DNA from: Candidatus Uhrbacteria bacterium GW2011_GWC2_41_11
GTDB lineage: Bacteria; Patescibacteriota; Patescibacteriia; UBA9934; GWF2-40-263
Direction: 5' to 3'
Assembly: GCA_000996355.1 (NCBI GenBank)
Contig: LCAH01000014.1
Span: 1-38,424, forward strand
DNA length: 38,424 bases
A program made the translations under genes and the position numbers. Positions 1 through 9,397 of this stretch are shown here, piece after piece; position 1 is the first letter of the stretch, and each line of letters begins with the position of its first letter. The notes beneath the pieces were generated by a model. It was not told the DNA's origin, did not search any database, and saw nothing but the letters and a program-made list of their open reading frames with translations.

Positions 1-3000
1 CAGTTGATTACCTTTCAAAATGGATCTGGAACGGTTGCATTTTTAACAGACATTGTTGGAGGAAGCAGTCTTTTTACCGATGGAGGAACAGTCACTTATT
101 TGACGTCTACCACGGATGATCTTGCCATTGGCGCAGCGACCCTTGTCGCCCCTTTCTCAATAGACGTTGATACCAACATCCTGCGAGTGGGAGATGGAAC
201 AAGTGATACCAACGATCCAACAATCACATTCTATGCCTCAGATGCTACCAATAGCGGAAGCTTATCGTATTTGGATAGTGATGATTTTCTTTTGACAGGG
301 GGTGATCTTACCTTTGCCCAAGCAACAACCATTGGAGATGGTGCAGATCGTTTAACATTTGATTCAGATGGAACCATTATTATAAGTGATGCTATTTTAA
401 ATTTTTCTGCGGACGGTTCTATAACTTCCACCACATCAAGCGCGATGACCATAGATTCTGGAACAACCGGAGCTGTTAACCTTGCCAATGGAACAAATGC
501 TAAAATAGTCACGATTGGGAACAATACCAGTACAACCTCCTTAAATTTAAAGTCAGGCACAGGGGATATTACACTCGATTCCGAAGATGATTATCTTTTT
601 ACATTAGCCACTGAATCAGAAATAGACATTACAAGTAACGCTTCTCTTGTTACAGATGGCGTTCTTGATATTAATATTGATACAAATATCGCGGGTGGAA
701 TTTTTACCGGAGTTAATAATAGACTAACGATTAATGATGGAGCTGGAACAGGGGATGAGTTTGTTGCGGAAAAAATTACTTTAGTGGCCAATGATGCGGA
801 CGCGGATCTGATTGGGCTTTCGATTTATGGCGAAGCCACACTAAATGCTGCGGTTGGTTCTTACAAGGCAGGACTGCGCATTCATAATGATGAAGATATT
901 TCTGCGTCCATGACCGATGCTCTTATTATTACAAGCGCAATTAGCGGAGGGATTATGGATGGAATTGATGTTTCGGACGCTGAACTTACCAATGCTATAA
1001 ACATAGGAACAAATATTATTTTGGGAACAGCAGGAGTGATTGATTTTGATGAATTTGATATTTCTGGATCAACTGGTTCAATCACAATTAACGATGATGG
1101 GAACCTTGGTCAACTTTCTGTTGAAGGAAGTATTTTAGATATTGATAGTTTGATATTTGTTGGGGCAGGAGCCCTTTCTTCAACCGGAGCCACATCGGAT
1201 CTTACTTTATCTGCTGGACGAGATATTACCTTTGACGATGATAATCTCACTGCTGCGATCCCTCTTTCTCTTTCAGATACTGATCTAAGTAGCTTTGATG
1301 CAGGTGATCGTGGAATTATTGATGCATTGAATTATCTTCGTGCAAGTGCAAGTAGTCTCTTTACTGATGGTGGCACAGTTTCTTATCTCACATCGACTTC
1401 AGATGATTTAGCAATTGGGAATACTAGTTTAACCGCCCCATTTTCTGTGGATGTGGATATTAATACTCTTCGAATTGGTGATGGAGCTAGTGACGCAAAC
1501 AATCCCACCATCACCTTTTATGCCTCTGACGCGACCAATAGCGGGAGCTTATCGTATTTGGATACAGACGGATGGTTTTTTAGCGGAGGGGATGTCTATG
1601 TTGGAAATGACAGCGAGTCCATAAGTTCAACGGAATTTTCTTTAAGTGGAAACGATGTTTACATGGAGGATGCCCTTGGAGTCAATGGGACTATTTATGG
1701 CGACGACGGTTTGAAAATTCTTGGAGAATTCAACCAGGATATCGATATTTTAAATGCGGGGGGAACTTTAACAACCGGAATAAATGGTATGTTAAAAAAT
1801 ACATTTACAGGCACATTACTTACAGATCGGCAGGATGTCGGTCTTTATACAAACACCGAATCAAATGTAAGTGTTACTTCGCAGGATTATACCCTTGTTG
1901 GAGATTATGTTCGTGCAAATTGGGATCCAAATGCTCCGGGAATTACCCCAACAGGAAATACAAATATTTATGGTAGATTAACAGATTTTACTACAGGAAA
2001 TATCACAAATTTAGATAATCTTATTGGTCATCGATTTTCCATTGGAGAAGGACATTCCATTAATAGTGCAACTATTTCAAATGTGGAATTTATTGATGGA
2101 AGATTTATCCCGGGATCAGGAATAGCGGTTACAAATTTTAAGGGTATTTATCTTTCCGCGGATGATAATTCCGGAGCTGGAACGATCAATGATGCCAGAG
2201 GTCTTGACGTAAGTTTTACGGATGCCGGAGCCGCGAGCTTCACCTCCGCCTATGGGGTTTATGTGAGTGAAGTTCAGGCCACAAATGCCTATGGAGTTTA
2301 TGTGGCAAGTGTCACAGGAAGCTCAAATGATTATTCGATTTATACAGCAGATAATGCCGGAAATGCAACCTTTTTAGACAATGTTCTTGTTGGTGCCACC
2401 TCTGAAGATATTACGGATGGCGTTTTTACCGTAGGTGGTGATGATCTTTTTATCAGCGGTCAACTTGGGGTGTCAGATCTCATGCGCCTTGAAGCAAATT
2501 TTGCTGGTTTTGCTGGCGGTTTTTTTAATGATGGAGGATTAGATAATCGACAAGGAGTTTATCTTCAAGGGTGTATTGATTCGAATCCAACTTCTTCTTG
2601 CAATCTTCTTGAATTGCGTGATGGAGATGGAACTGTCATTGGTGCCATTGAAGGAAATGGGGCAGGTGGAGTCACTCTTACTTCTGGGGCTGCGGACTAC
2701 GCGGAATTATTTCCCGGAGATCGTTCTCAATTTGTTTCTGGTGATGTTGTTGCCCTTGATGCAGATAATCAAGTTCACCCTGCCTCAACGGGAATGAATA
2801 TTATTGGTGCTCTTTCAAATGCCCCAAACGTTTTGGGAAATGCATTTGATGGTTGGGAACAGAATCAAACATTTGTGCCAGTTGCCCTTTTAGGACAAGT
2901 TCCTTTGCGTGTAAACAATGAAGGTGGTCCTATTTTACCTGGAGACTATCTCACGCTTTCTTCTGTCCCTGGAGTTGCAAAAAAGGCACATGGAGCTGGA

Positions 3001-4671
3001 ATGATGATTGGACGAGCCTTGGAACCAAATACAACTGATACTGGTGTTATTCAGACATTTATTCAACCAGGATGGAATGGATTACAAACCTTTTTAAGTG
3101 AAAATGGTTCAGCTATTCTTCCAGACGGTGTCCAGTTAATGCATTTGGATGAAGCAAATGAAACAAAGCCGCTTCTTACATCTCCAGTTCTTTCTTTGCG
3201 CGGTTCTGTTTGGAATGGATCTTCTGCAGATGATGTTTCTATGAATCTTGCAACTTATGTTGAGGGCACGGATGAGTATCGTCTCTCATTTCGTAACACC
3301 TCAGATTCAGAAATCGCCTCTCTTTCAAATCAAGGAACATTATCAGTCAACGGAGATGTTGTTGTTGGTGGTCATCTCTATCCATCAGAAAAGGGAATGA
3401 AACAAACTTCCGCTTATATTTATTATGATAGTCAACCTATATCTGAATCAAATCCTTCTGAAATGGGCTTTATGCGAACAAATGCCGCTGGATGGGGATC
3501 TGGTTCTTATGATTTTGCAGAAACATTCCCGTCAGATGAATCTTTGGAAGCAGGAGATGTCGTCGTCTTTGCAGAAAAAGACAGTTCAATTCGTCGCGGA
3601 ATAAGAGGAGAAGCATTGAAACTTGCCGGAATTGTTTCGACAAAACCTGGATTTCTTGCTGGTGATCTCAAAGAAAAACATTATCCTATTGCGTTAGCCG
3701 GACGTGTACCCACAAAAGTCATATCAGAAAATGGAGCTATCCAAATTGGAGATCCACTCACAATCTCTTCTACTTCTGGATATGCCATGAAAGCAACAGA
3801 ACCAGGTCAAATTATCGGATATGCCCTTGAACCGTTTGTGGAAGGAGATAAACAGGGAACAATCATGACCTTTGTAAATCTCACCTATTATAATGGAGGA
3901 TCATTGACCAACATGCCTGGAACAACGAATGACGCATCCGAGTTTACAGATAATGGCCAGGCATCATTCAGTTCATTGAACCTAAATGGTAACATTTATC
4001 TCAACGGAAATGATCTTCTGAGTATCAGAAAAATAGCAGGAATTGCAGATCGATGGTCTATAGAAGAAGATGGAACAATTCGAACTGAAGGACTTTTAAA
4101 AACAGTTATTACAAGTCATCAAAACGAAAAGGTAGAAACAGCAGCTGTTACTTCTCCAGAAGTCGTTATTACTCTCATGGGAACAGCAACCTTGGAAGCA
4201 GGAGAGAGTATTATTCATTTTGAGGAAATTCAGCCTGCGTTTAATGATGTTATTTCCCCGACAGCTCCCTTGCGAGTCATTGTCACCCCGCACGGTCCTA
4301 TTACCCTTTATGTCGTGTCCCAAGATCAAAACGGTTTTGTTGTCCGACAAGCAGGAGGAGTTGATTCCGGTATCACATTTGACTGGATGGCAGCAGGATA
4401 TCGTAAAGATTTTGAACCAACCGAACCTATTTCACCAGAAGATGAAACAGCACAAACAGAAACATCTGAAGAATTAGAATTAGGAGAAGAAATGGGTGGG
4501 GAAGTACCAGTCGAGAAAATTTTAGATGATGAAGATATCACAGACCAACCTATCCCTACTACAGACACTCGAGTTCCGGAAGAAACAACACAAACAAATA
4601 ATGAAAGTGAAATCCAACCTGAAACAACTGCAAATTCACAAGAATCTGCCACGGAATCACCACAACCATAA
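1..4671 (+). CDS. Large repetitive tail-fibre/adhesin-like surface protein, 5' end outside window
   Basis: The reading frame is open at base 1, so the gene starts upstream; the TTG at 4 in the ORF track is only an internal codon. About 1,556 residues are visible. They are rich in G, S, T, D and N with short beta-type units such as GDITLDSEDDY. An ~85-residue block beginning SSLFTDGGTV occurs near residues 20 and 450, so the protein contains an internal duplication. Two segments start ADYAELFPGD and YDFAETFPSD and continue with a GDVV..., ...GDYLTLSS pattern; this resembles the Peptidase_G2/intramolecular-chaperone-like ends of phage appendage proteins. The last ~90 residues are acidic and T/E/P-rich. 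I infer an extracellular fibre or adhesin. No sortase motif or C-terminal membrane anchor is visible; a signal peptide would lie upstream. Frame is certain, function only moderately so. Confidence 0.75.
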   Translation, partial: QLITFQNGSGTVAFLTDIVGGSSLFTDGGTVTYLTSTTDDLAIGAATLVAPFSIDVDTNILRVGDGTSDTNDPTITFYASDATNSGSLSYLDSDDFLLTGGDLTFAQATTIGDGADRLTFDSDGTIIISDAILNFSADGSITSTTSSAMTIDSGTTGAVNLANGTNAKIVTIGNNTSTTSLNLKSGTGDITLDSEDDYLFTLATESEIDITSNASLVTDGVLDINIDTNIAGGIFTGVNNRLTINDGAGTGDEFVAEKITLVANDADADLIGLSIYGEATLNAAVGSYKAGLRIHNDEDISASMTDALIITSAISGGIMDGIDVSDAELTNAINIGTNIILGTAGVIDFDEFDISGSTGSITINDDGNLGQLSVEGSILDIDSLIFVGAGALSSTGATSDLTLSAGRDITFDDDNLTAAIPLSLSDTDLSSFDAGDRGIIDALNYLRASASSLFTDGGTVSYLTSTSDDLAIGNTSLTAPFSVDVDINTLRIGDGASDANNPTITFYASDATNSGSLSYLDTDGWFFSGGDVYVGNDSESISSTEFSLSGNDVYMEDALGVNGTIYGDDGLKILGEFNQDIDILNAGGTLTTGINGMLKNTFTGTLLTDRQDVGLYTNTESNVSVTSQDYTLVGDYVRANWDPNAPGITPTGNTNIYGRLTDFTTGNITNLDNLIGHRFSIGEGHSINSATISNVEFIDGRFIPGSGIAVTNFKGIYLSADDNSGAGTINDARGLDVSFTDAGAASFTSAYGVYVSEVQATNAYGVYVASVTGSSNDYSIYTADNAGNATFLDNVLVGATSEDITDGVFTVGGDDLFISGQLGVSDLMRLEANFAGFAGGFFNDGGLDNRQGVYLQGCIDSNPTSSCNLLELRDGDGTVIGAIEGNGAGGVTLTSGAADYAELFPGDRSQFVSGDVVALDADNQVHPASTGMNIIGALSNAPNVLGNAFDGWEQNQTFVPVALLGQVPLRVNNEGGPILPGDYLTLSSVPGVAKKAHGAGMMIGRALEPNTTDTGVIQTFIQPGWNGLQTFLSENGSAILPDGVQLMHLDEANETKPLLTSPVLSLRGSVWNGSSADDVSMNLATYVEGTDEYRLSFRNTSDSEIASLSNQGTLSVNGDVVVGGHLYPSEKGMKQTSAYIYYDSQPISESNPSEMGFMRTNAAGWGSGSYDFAETFPSDESLEAGDVVVFAEKDSSIRRGIRGEALKLAGIVSTKPGFLAGDLKEKHYPIALAGRVPTKVISENGAIQIGDPLTISSTSGYAMKATEPGQIIGYALEPFVEGDKQGTIMTFVNLTYYNGGSLTNMPGTTNDASEFTDNGQASFSSLNLNGNIYLNGNDLLSIRKIAGIADRWSIEEDGTIRTEGLLKTVITSHQNEKVETAAVTSPEVVITLMGTATLEAGESIIHFEEIQPAFNDVISPTAPLRVIVTPHGPITLYVVSQDQNGFVVRQAGGVDSGITFDWMAAGYRKDFEPTEPISPEDETAQTETSEELELGEEMGGEVPVEKILDDEDITDQPIPTTDTRVPEETTQTNNESEIQPETTANSQESATESPQP

Positions 4672-4802
4672 TTCTCCCATGCAGACCGAATGGATGATGA
4701 TAAATCGTCCGTTCTCCTGCGTTGAAGAAACTTTTTTTCCAACGCAATCCCATGTCCAGAATGTTTGTTTTGTTCTTTTCATTCTGGTCTCACAATCTCA
4801 TA

Positions 4803-4838
4803 ACAAAATACGCAGGACCCCACTCCGGCGTATTTTGT
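4803..4838 (+). terminator. Hairpin downstream of the fibre gene
   Basis: An 11-bp perfect inverted repeat (acaaaatacgc / gcgtattttgt) with a 14-nt loop lies about 130 bases after the fibre stop codon. The 3' side is followed by T-rich but interrupted sequence, so termination would be moderate. It separates the fibre gene from the next membrane protein gene. Confidence 0.5.
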
Positions 4839-4896
4839 ATTTCACAACGATCTTCGTGATTGTGTTAAAATAAATCAATCAGAGATCTGTATCTGT

Positions 4897-7293
4897 ATGA
4901 GATGGACTTCTTTTTTTCATCATCAACCAAATTTTTTTTCGCTTTTTTGTTTTCAAGCATCTAAAGGATGTCTTTTTCTTCTTTTCTTGTTCATTCCTCT
5001 CTTTTTTCTTCCGTATAGTCTGGATGTTCTTGAAGTAAGTAAACAAACGCTTGCAACGATTCTTATTCTTCCTGCTGTTCTTTTTTGGATAGGATCTATT
5101 CTTTTAGAACGGAAAATTATTTGGCGACACCAAACATCTCACTTATTGGCAGTATTATTTTTTCTCACGACCATTATTGCCGCGATTCTTTCTCAAGGAG
5201 GATTTCTTTCCTGGATTGGAACCTCCGCACAAGAATATACAAGCGTTTTTTCTTTTGGATTGTTTTTTCTTCTTTTTCTTCTTCTCACCCAACTTGGACA
5301 TGAAATAGCTTTCGTAAAAAATCTCCTTTTTGCCTGTATTTTTTCTAGTTTTTTAACGGCCACGATTGGGTGTTTTCAACTCTTTGGATGGTTTGTTCTT
5401 CCATTTGATTTTGCAAGAACTCCTCTTTTCAATTTCATTGGTTCACTCAATGCGTTTGGTATTTTTCTTGCTGTCACTTGCACGCTTGGAAACGGATTTC
5501 TCCTTTTTCAAGATCGGGAACCAAATCTTATTTCAAAAAACTGGATGGGGTGGGTGGAAAACCTTCTTGCTCTTTTTCTCTCAATTTTTACCATTGTCTC
5601 CTTGCTTGCTATCCATTATTGGATTCTTTGGATTATTCTTCTCTTAGGTCATACTGTTCTTCTTTTTTTTACATTTATTCATGCAAAAGAAATTTTCATC
5701 CATGGAAGGACATTTATTTTCATGCTTGTCTGTGCTATTTCTTTTTTCTTTCTCTTTTTTCCGTCACCGCTTCATATTAATCTTCCTATCGAAACAACAT
5801 TAAGTACAAAAACAAGCTGGGATATTGTACAAAAAAGTCTAAAAACTTTTTCTTCGTCCTTTGGTTCTGGACCAGGAACATTTCTGTTTGATAGTACTCG
5901 TTTTCGACCTGTAGAATTGAATACAACCTCATTTTGGAATGTAGCATTTGATCGCGGTTCGTCTCATTTTTTAACCTTATTAGCAACCCTAGGAATTATT
6001 CCTTGTATTCTTCTCTTCTTTTTTATTCTCGTTCTTGTTGGAAACACTATTTCTCTTGTTGCATATAAACACTCAAATTGGTCAATCCAAATTATTCTTC
6101 TCAGTGCCTGGACGGGTATCATTCTTTCTGGAATTCTTTATCCGTCAAACTTTACTCTTTCATTTCTTTTTGTCATTCTCGCAGGTCTTCTCTCTGCCAA
6201 TATGACAGAAAAATATATTTCTGTTTCTTTTGCCAAACGTCCACATATAGTCCTTACGATTTTTTTTGTTTTTATTCTTCTTTCCATTGGAACAACAACG
6301 ATTTTTTTTGTTTTTATTCAACGTTATCAAGCGGAAATTGCATTTACAAACAGCATCCGTCTTCAACAAAAAAAGAACGATACGGAAGAAGTTTTACACC
6401 ATCTTGATCTCGCCATAAATCTGAATCGACATAATGACACATATCATCGTGTTCTTGCACAAACTCTTTTGTTGAGACTTAAAGAATATATCGAGTCTTT
6501 CAAAAACAAATCTATAGGAGAAGGAGAACAAACCCATATTCAATCTCTAACAGCAGCGAGCATACAGGCAGCTATTCAAGCAACAGAGCTTGATCCGTTA
6601 AATGCAGCAAACTGGCATGTTCGCGGCATTGTTTATCAGGAACTCATACCATTTATTGATAAGGCTGAAATCTTTTCGATTACGGCATTTAAACAAGAAG
6701 CAATCCTTGCACCAACAGATCCAACCGTACAAACTGAGTTGGGAAAAACATATCTTGCACTCGCAGAAAATCTACACCCTCTCACAGCAGCAGAAGATGA
6801 AACTATTCGTAAAGATACAGAAACAAAAATGTATACAGCTCTTGAACAGGCCGTCATTGCATTTCAAACTGCTCTTGATCTGAAAAAAGATTTTGCGCCG
6901 GCTCATTACGAACTTGCCATTGCTTTTGAACGTGAAGGACGTTTAGATGACGCGATTGGAAAGATGGAAAGTGTTCTTCAATATCATCCAGAGGATGTCG
7001 GTGCTGCTTTTCAACTCGGACTGTTATATCTCCGACGAGGAAATCCAAAAGATTTGGAAAGAGCGCGGCAAACATTTGAACATACCATTATACTTGTTCC
7101 ATCTTTCAGTAATGCTCGTTGGTTTCTTGCTTCTATTTATGAACGTGAAGGAAATATTTCTGCTGCCATTGAACAGATACAAAAGGTGCTTGAGTTAAAT
7201 CCTGATGATCCTCTCATAAAAACCAGACTCAATCATCTCAAAATCGGTAAACAGGAAACTCAAATTCCAGCAGTCCTGAGTTCAACTCCTTGA
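4897..7293 (+). CDS. O-antigen ligase/polymerase-like membrane protein with C-terminal TPR domain
   Basis: This 798-residue protein has about 12 strongly hydrophobic segments in its first ~480 residues, then a soluble C-terminal half. A loop containing GSGPGTFLFDSTRFRP followed by an SHFLTLLATLG stretch matches the pattern of Wzy_C/O-antigen-ligase proteins. Residues from about 490 onward contain helical repeats of TPR type, for example AHYELAIAFEREGRLDDAI and NARWFLASIYEREGNISAAI. Such fusions are known in WaaL/Wzy-like and protein O-glycosylation ligases, so transfer of a lipid-linked glycan at the outer face of the membrane is the likely role. The ATG at 4897 has no Shine-Dalgarno site. 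A tRNA promoter overlaps its stop codon. Confidence 0.75.
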   Translation: MRWTSFFHHQPNFFSLFCFQASKGCLFLLFLFIPLFFLPYSLDVLEVSKQTLATILILPAVLFWIGSILLERKIIWRHQTSHLLAVLFFLTTIIAAILSQGGFLSWIGTSAQEYTSVFSFGLFFLLFLLLTQLGHEIAFVKNLLFACIFSSFLTATIGCFQLFGWFVLPFDFARTPLFNFIGSLNAFGIFLAVTCTLGNGFLLFQDREPNLISKNWMGWVENLLALFLSIFTIVSLLAIHYWILWIILLLGHTVLLFFTFIHAKEIFIHGRTFIFMLVCAISFFFLFFPSPLHINLPIETTLSTKTSWDIVQKSLKTFSSSFGSGPGTFLFDSTRFRPVELNTTSFWNVAFDRGSSHFLTLLATLGIIPCILLFFFILVLVGNTISLVAYKHSNWSIQIILLSAWTGIILSGILYPSNFTLSFLFVILAGLLSANMTEKYISVSFAKRPHIVLTIFFVFILLSIGTTTIFFVFIQRYQAEIAFTNSIRLQQKKNDTEEVLHHLDLAINLNRHNDTYHRVLAQTLLLRLKEYIESFKNKSIGEGEQTHIQSLTAASIQAAIQATELDPLNAANWHVRGIVYQELIPFIDKAEIFSITAFKQEAILAPTDPTVQTELGKTYLALAENLHPLTAAEDETIRKDTETKMYTALEQAVIAFQTALDLKKDFAPAHYELAIAFEREGRLDDAIGKMESVLQYHPEDVGAAFQLGLLYLRRGNPKDLERARQTFEHTIILVPSFSNARWFLASIYEREGNISAAIEQIQKVLELNPDDPLIKTRLNHLKIGKQETQIPAVLSSTP

Positions 7294-7318
7294 CCAGAGG
7301 TGCGACAAACAGTATTCT
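7290..7318 (+). promoter_or_regulatory. Promoter of tRNA-Ala
   Basis: A -35 box TTGACC and a -10 box TATTCT are separated by exactly 17 bases. The -35 box overlaps the stop codon of the preceding gene. The predicted start near 7325 leaves a leader of about 34 bases before the tRNA. Confidence 0.6.
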
Positions 7319-7358
7319 GTTCGTCATAGAACTTTTTGGAAAAATCTACATAATTAAG

Positions 7359-7433
7359 GGCCGTTAGCTCAGCTGGTAGAGCGCTTCCATGGCATGGAAG
7401 AGGTCAACGGTTCGATCCCGTTACGGTCCACCA
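7359..7433 (+). tRNA. tRNA-Ala (anticodon GGC)
   Basis: A full cloverleaf can be folded by eye. The acceptor stem GGGCCGT pairs with ACGGTCC and has the G3·U70 wobble that is the alanine identity element. The anticodon stem CTTCC/GGAAG encloses the loop ATGGCAT, giving anticodon GGC. The T arm is AACGG/CCGTT with TTCGATC, and the 3' CCA is encoded. The 5' boundary may be off by one base. Confidence 0.95.
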
Positions 7434-7439
7434 CAAAAG

Positions 7440-7466
7440 ACATCGACTTCTGGTCGGTGTTTTTTG
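7440..7466 (+). terminator. tRNA-Ala terminator
   Basis: An 8-bp stem (acatcgac / gtcggtgt, one G·U) with a 5-nt loop is followed by a run of T. It lies seven bases after the tRNA CCA end. Confidence 0.75.
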
Positions 7467-7479
7467 TAGTCTTATGATA

Positions 7480-7510
7480 AAAAAATTCCACCAAAAAGAC
7501 GGAATTTTTT
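7480..7510. terminator. Second hairpin after tRNA-Ala
   Basis: A 10-bp perfect repeat aaaaaattcc / ggaatttttt encloses 11 bases. With T-runs on both strands it could act as a back-up terminator before the pseudouridine synthase gene. Confidence 0.5.
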
Positions 7511-7570
7511 ATTTCAAGATTATCCTGGCATTATTTTGCAAAAACAATTACGCTGTCAAAAACGCTTTCT

Positions 7571-8263
7571 ATGACCCCACACATTCTCTTCGAAGACAAC
7601 CATCTTATGGTTGTTGAAAAACCCATCAATATTCCTGTTCAAGAAGATGAAAGTCGTGATCCGGATCTTTTATCCGAACTCAAAATATTCATCAAAGAAC
7701 GTGATAGAAAACCTGGAAATGTTTTTCTTGGACTTGTCCATCGCCTCGACCGTCCGGTCGGGGGTGTAATGGTGTTTGCAAAAACATCCAAAGCGGCTGC
7801 TCGTTTATCTGAACAAATACGAAATCGTACATTTGAAAAAATATATCTTGCAATTGTTCATGAAATTCCAACCATTAAACAAGGACGACTTGTTCATTTT
7901 TTGGAAAAAAATGAACGCACCAATACGGTATATGTAACCGAAGAAGCAAACTCTGCAGCCAAAAAAGCCATTTTGAATTATGAACTCATAGAAACAAAAG
8001 ATGAATTAAGTCTTATAAAAATCCAGTTGGAAACAGGACGTTCTCATCAAATTCGTGTTCAATTTACTGAAATAGGACATCCGCTTTGGGGTGATCAAAA
8101 ATATGGAAAAAATTTAAACAAACCAGGACAGCAATTAGCTTTGTGGGCAACAGAACTCTCTTTTGAACACCCGACAAAAAAAGAAGAACTTGCTTTTTTC
8201 AGCAACCCGCCAAAAATATTTCCTTGGAATTTATTTCCCAATCAAAAAACAGCATCTTTCTGA
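7571..8263 (+). CDS. RluA/RsuA-superfamily pseudouridine synthase
   Basis: This 230-residue protein would convert uridine to pseudouridine in rRNA or tRNA. Near residue 58 it carries the family's catalytic block GLVHRLDRPVGGVMVFAKT, where the aspartate of HRLD is the nucleophile. Near residue 155 the motif ETGRSHQIRVQF is the other RluA signature. There is no N-terminal S4 domain, so the protein is of the short RluA type, and the target base cannot be named. The ATG at 7571 begins the MTPHILFEDNHLMVVEKP stretch typical of the family N-terminus. No Shine-Dalgarno site is visible. The stop codon sits inside the terminator hairpin. Confidence 0.9.
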   Translation: MTPHILFEDNHLMVVEKPINIPVQEDESRDPDLLSELKIFIKERDRKPGNVFLGLVHRLDRPVGGVMVFAKTSKAAARLSEQIRNRTFEKIYLAIVHEIPTIKQGRLVHFLEKNERTNTVYVTEEANSAAKKAILNYELIETKDELSLIKIQLETGRSHQIRVQFTEIGHPLWGDQKYGKNLNKPGQQLALWATELSFEHPTKKEELAFFSNPPKIFPWNLFPNQKTASF

Positions 8264-8274
8264 TGCTGTTTTTT
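8244..8274 (+). terminator. Terminator overlapping the rluA-type stop codon
   Basis: A 13-bp perfect stem (aaaaaacagcatc / gatgctgtttttt) has a 5-nt loop and ends in a T-run. The TGA stop at 8261–8263 lies at the loop/stem boundary, so the last codons double as terminator sequence. The symmetry also allows use for the facing minus-strand gene. Confidence 0.85.
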
Positions 8275-8287
8275 AAAATTAGTTTTT

Positions 8288-8851
8288 TTAAGTCATTTGT
8301 TTCACTAATTGTTTTCGTTTTTCTTCAAATTCAGCAATACCTCTTGAAAGACGATCTTGTGTTCTTGTGTCATTTGTTAACACCCGATCAGCTTTCAATG
8401 ATTGAATTTTTAAATCAATAGCCTGTAGACGAGCCTGATTTATTCCCCCACGTTCTTGAATAGCGTGTTTTGCCGCCATTACTTCTTCTTCATTTTTCGA
8501 TCCCCATTGAACAAGATCAATCTGATGTAAAAGACCTCTTGCAAGTCGATCATATAATTGACCGAAAGATTCCATAACACCTCCCCTTTCTTTTTTCTTT
8601 CCTAATTCAGCTTTAGATGCACCAACAGGGGATTGTTCAGTAACAGACGATTCTGAAAATTTAATTCCACCCCAAAGAGACTCAACTTTTTCTGCAGGTA
8701 TAGCAGGTGGAATTTCTTTTGCTCTTTGTTTTTGTTTTAAAAATTCACTTCCAAATAAGGATCCTTCCGGAAGAGGGTTTGATTTTTCATGTTTGTTTCC
8801 ACCAACTTGAAATTTTGCCAAATCTTCCTGGGAACGTATTTCTCCACGCAT
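8288..8851 (-). CDS. Hypothetical soluble protein, 187 aa
   Basis: I do not recognise this protein. The first ~95 residues are polar, low in complexity and probably disordered. The C-terminal half (about residues 100–187) is predicted helical: SFGQLYDRLARGLLHQIDLVQWG, then heptad-like stretches ending IAEFEEKRKQLVKQMT that suggest a coiled coil. No signal peptide, membrane segment or cysteine cluster is visible. It converges on the pseudouridine synthase gene across a shared hairpin. The frame is long, reads as plausible coding sequence and has no better competitor. The ATG at 8851 is chosen because it begins the longest frame. Confidence 0.65.
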   Translation of the reverse strand: MRGEIRSQEDLAKFQVGGNKHEKSNPLPEGSLFGSEFLKQKQRAKEIPPAIPAEKVESLWGGIKFSESSVTEQSPVGASKAELGKKKERGGVMESFGQLYDRLARGLLHQIDLVQWGSKNEEEVMAAKHAIQERGGINQARLQAIDLKIQSLKADRVLTNDTRTQDRLSRGIAEFEEKRKQLVKQMT

Positions 8852-8926
8852 ATGAAGAAAAATAATAGATTTATTTGTTTAATTATATCGAAAAAATTAA
8901 AAAATGTCAAATAAAAATGACAATTC

Positions 8927-8953
8927 AAAAAGCGGCATCCACATGACGCCGCT
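8927..8953 (-). terminator. Terminator of the small membrane protein unit
   Basis: Read on the minus strand, agcggc...gccgct forms a GC-rich stem around an 11-nt loop and is followed by a T-run. It lies just downstream of the stop codon at 8971. Confidence 0.7.
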
Positions 8954-8970
8954 CAGATTGGGTTAAAAGG

Positions 8971-9357
8971 TCAAAAAATCTTGACCATAACATATGCGAT
9001 GATGTCGATGGTGACCATCATCACGAAACTGATTGCAAAAATTATAGGTTTCCAATTTTCGATATCAAAATGTGGATTTATTTGCCGCATTTTTTCTCCG
9101 AAATCGGAACAATCCTTCTCGACTTTGGCGATCCCTTTTTGATTTCTCATGACCCGCCAAATCATCAACTGGATGGTGGATATGAAAATCGTGAACGGGA
9201 TGAATGCCGCGTCCTCGAAAACAAGCAGTCCGGTCTGTACGATCGTCAGAAAGATGATAATTACCTTTCCGACAGGGTTGAATCCATTCCATGAGCCTTT
9301 CATTATATAGGCTCCAACAATGAACCATGTCAATACGATCATCAAATTCGCAAGCAT
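8971..9357 (-). CDS. Small polytopic membrane protein, 128 aa
   Basis: I do not recognise a family. Four hydrophobic segments are visible: residues ~2–20, ~30–45, ~48–68 and the C-terminal ~105–127. A polar loop with charged residues (RNQKGIAKVEKDC) lies between the third and fourth. The ATG at 9357 is preceded by a strong Shine-Dalgarno sequence AAAGGAGAAT, unusual in this window. Codon choice is more GC-rich than in neighbouring genes. The C-terminal stretch TIDIIAYVMV is closely similar to the end of the small ORF immediately upstream (9398–9577), so the two look like a paralogous pair in one unit. The role is unknown. Confidence 0.75.
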   Translation of the reverse strand: MLANLMIVLTWFIVGAYIMKGSWNGFNPVGKVIIIFLTIVQTGLLVFEDAAFIPFTIFISTIQLMIWRVMRNQKGIAKVEKDCSDFGEKMRQINPHFDIENWKPIIFAISFVMMVTIDIIAYVMVKIF

Positions 9358-9397
9358 AGCATTCTCCTTTTTTTGTTCAACTCAAATGAGAGAGATA

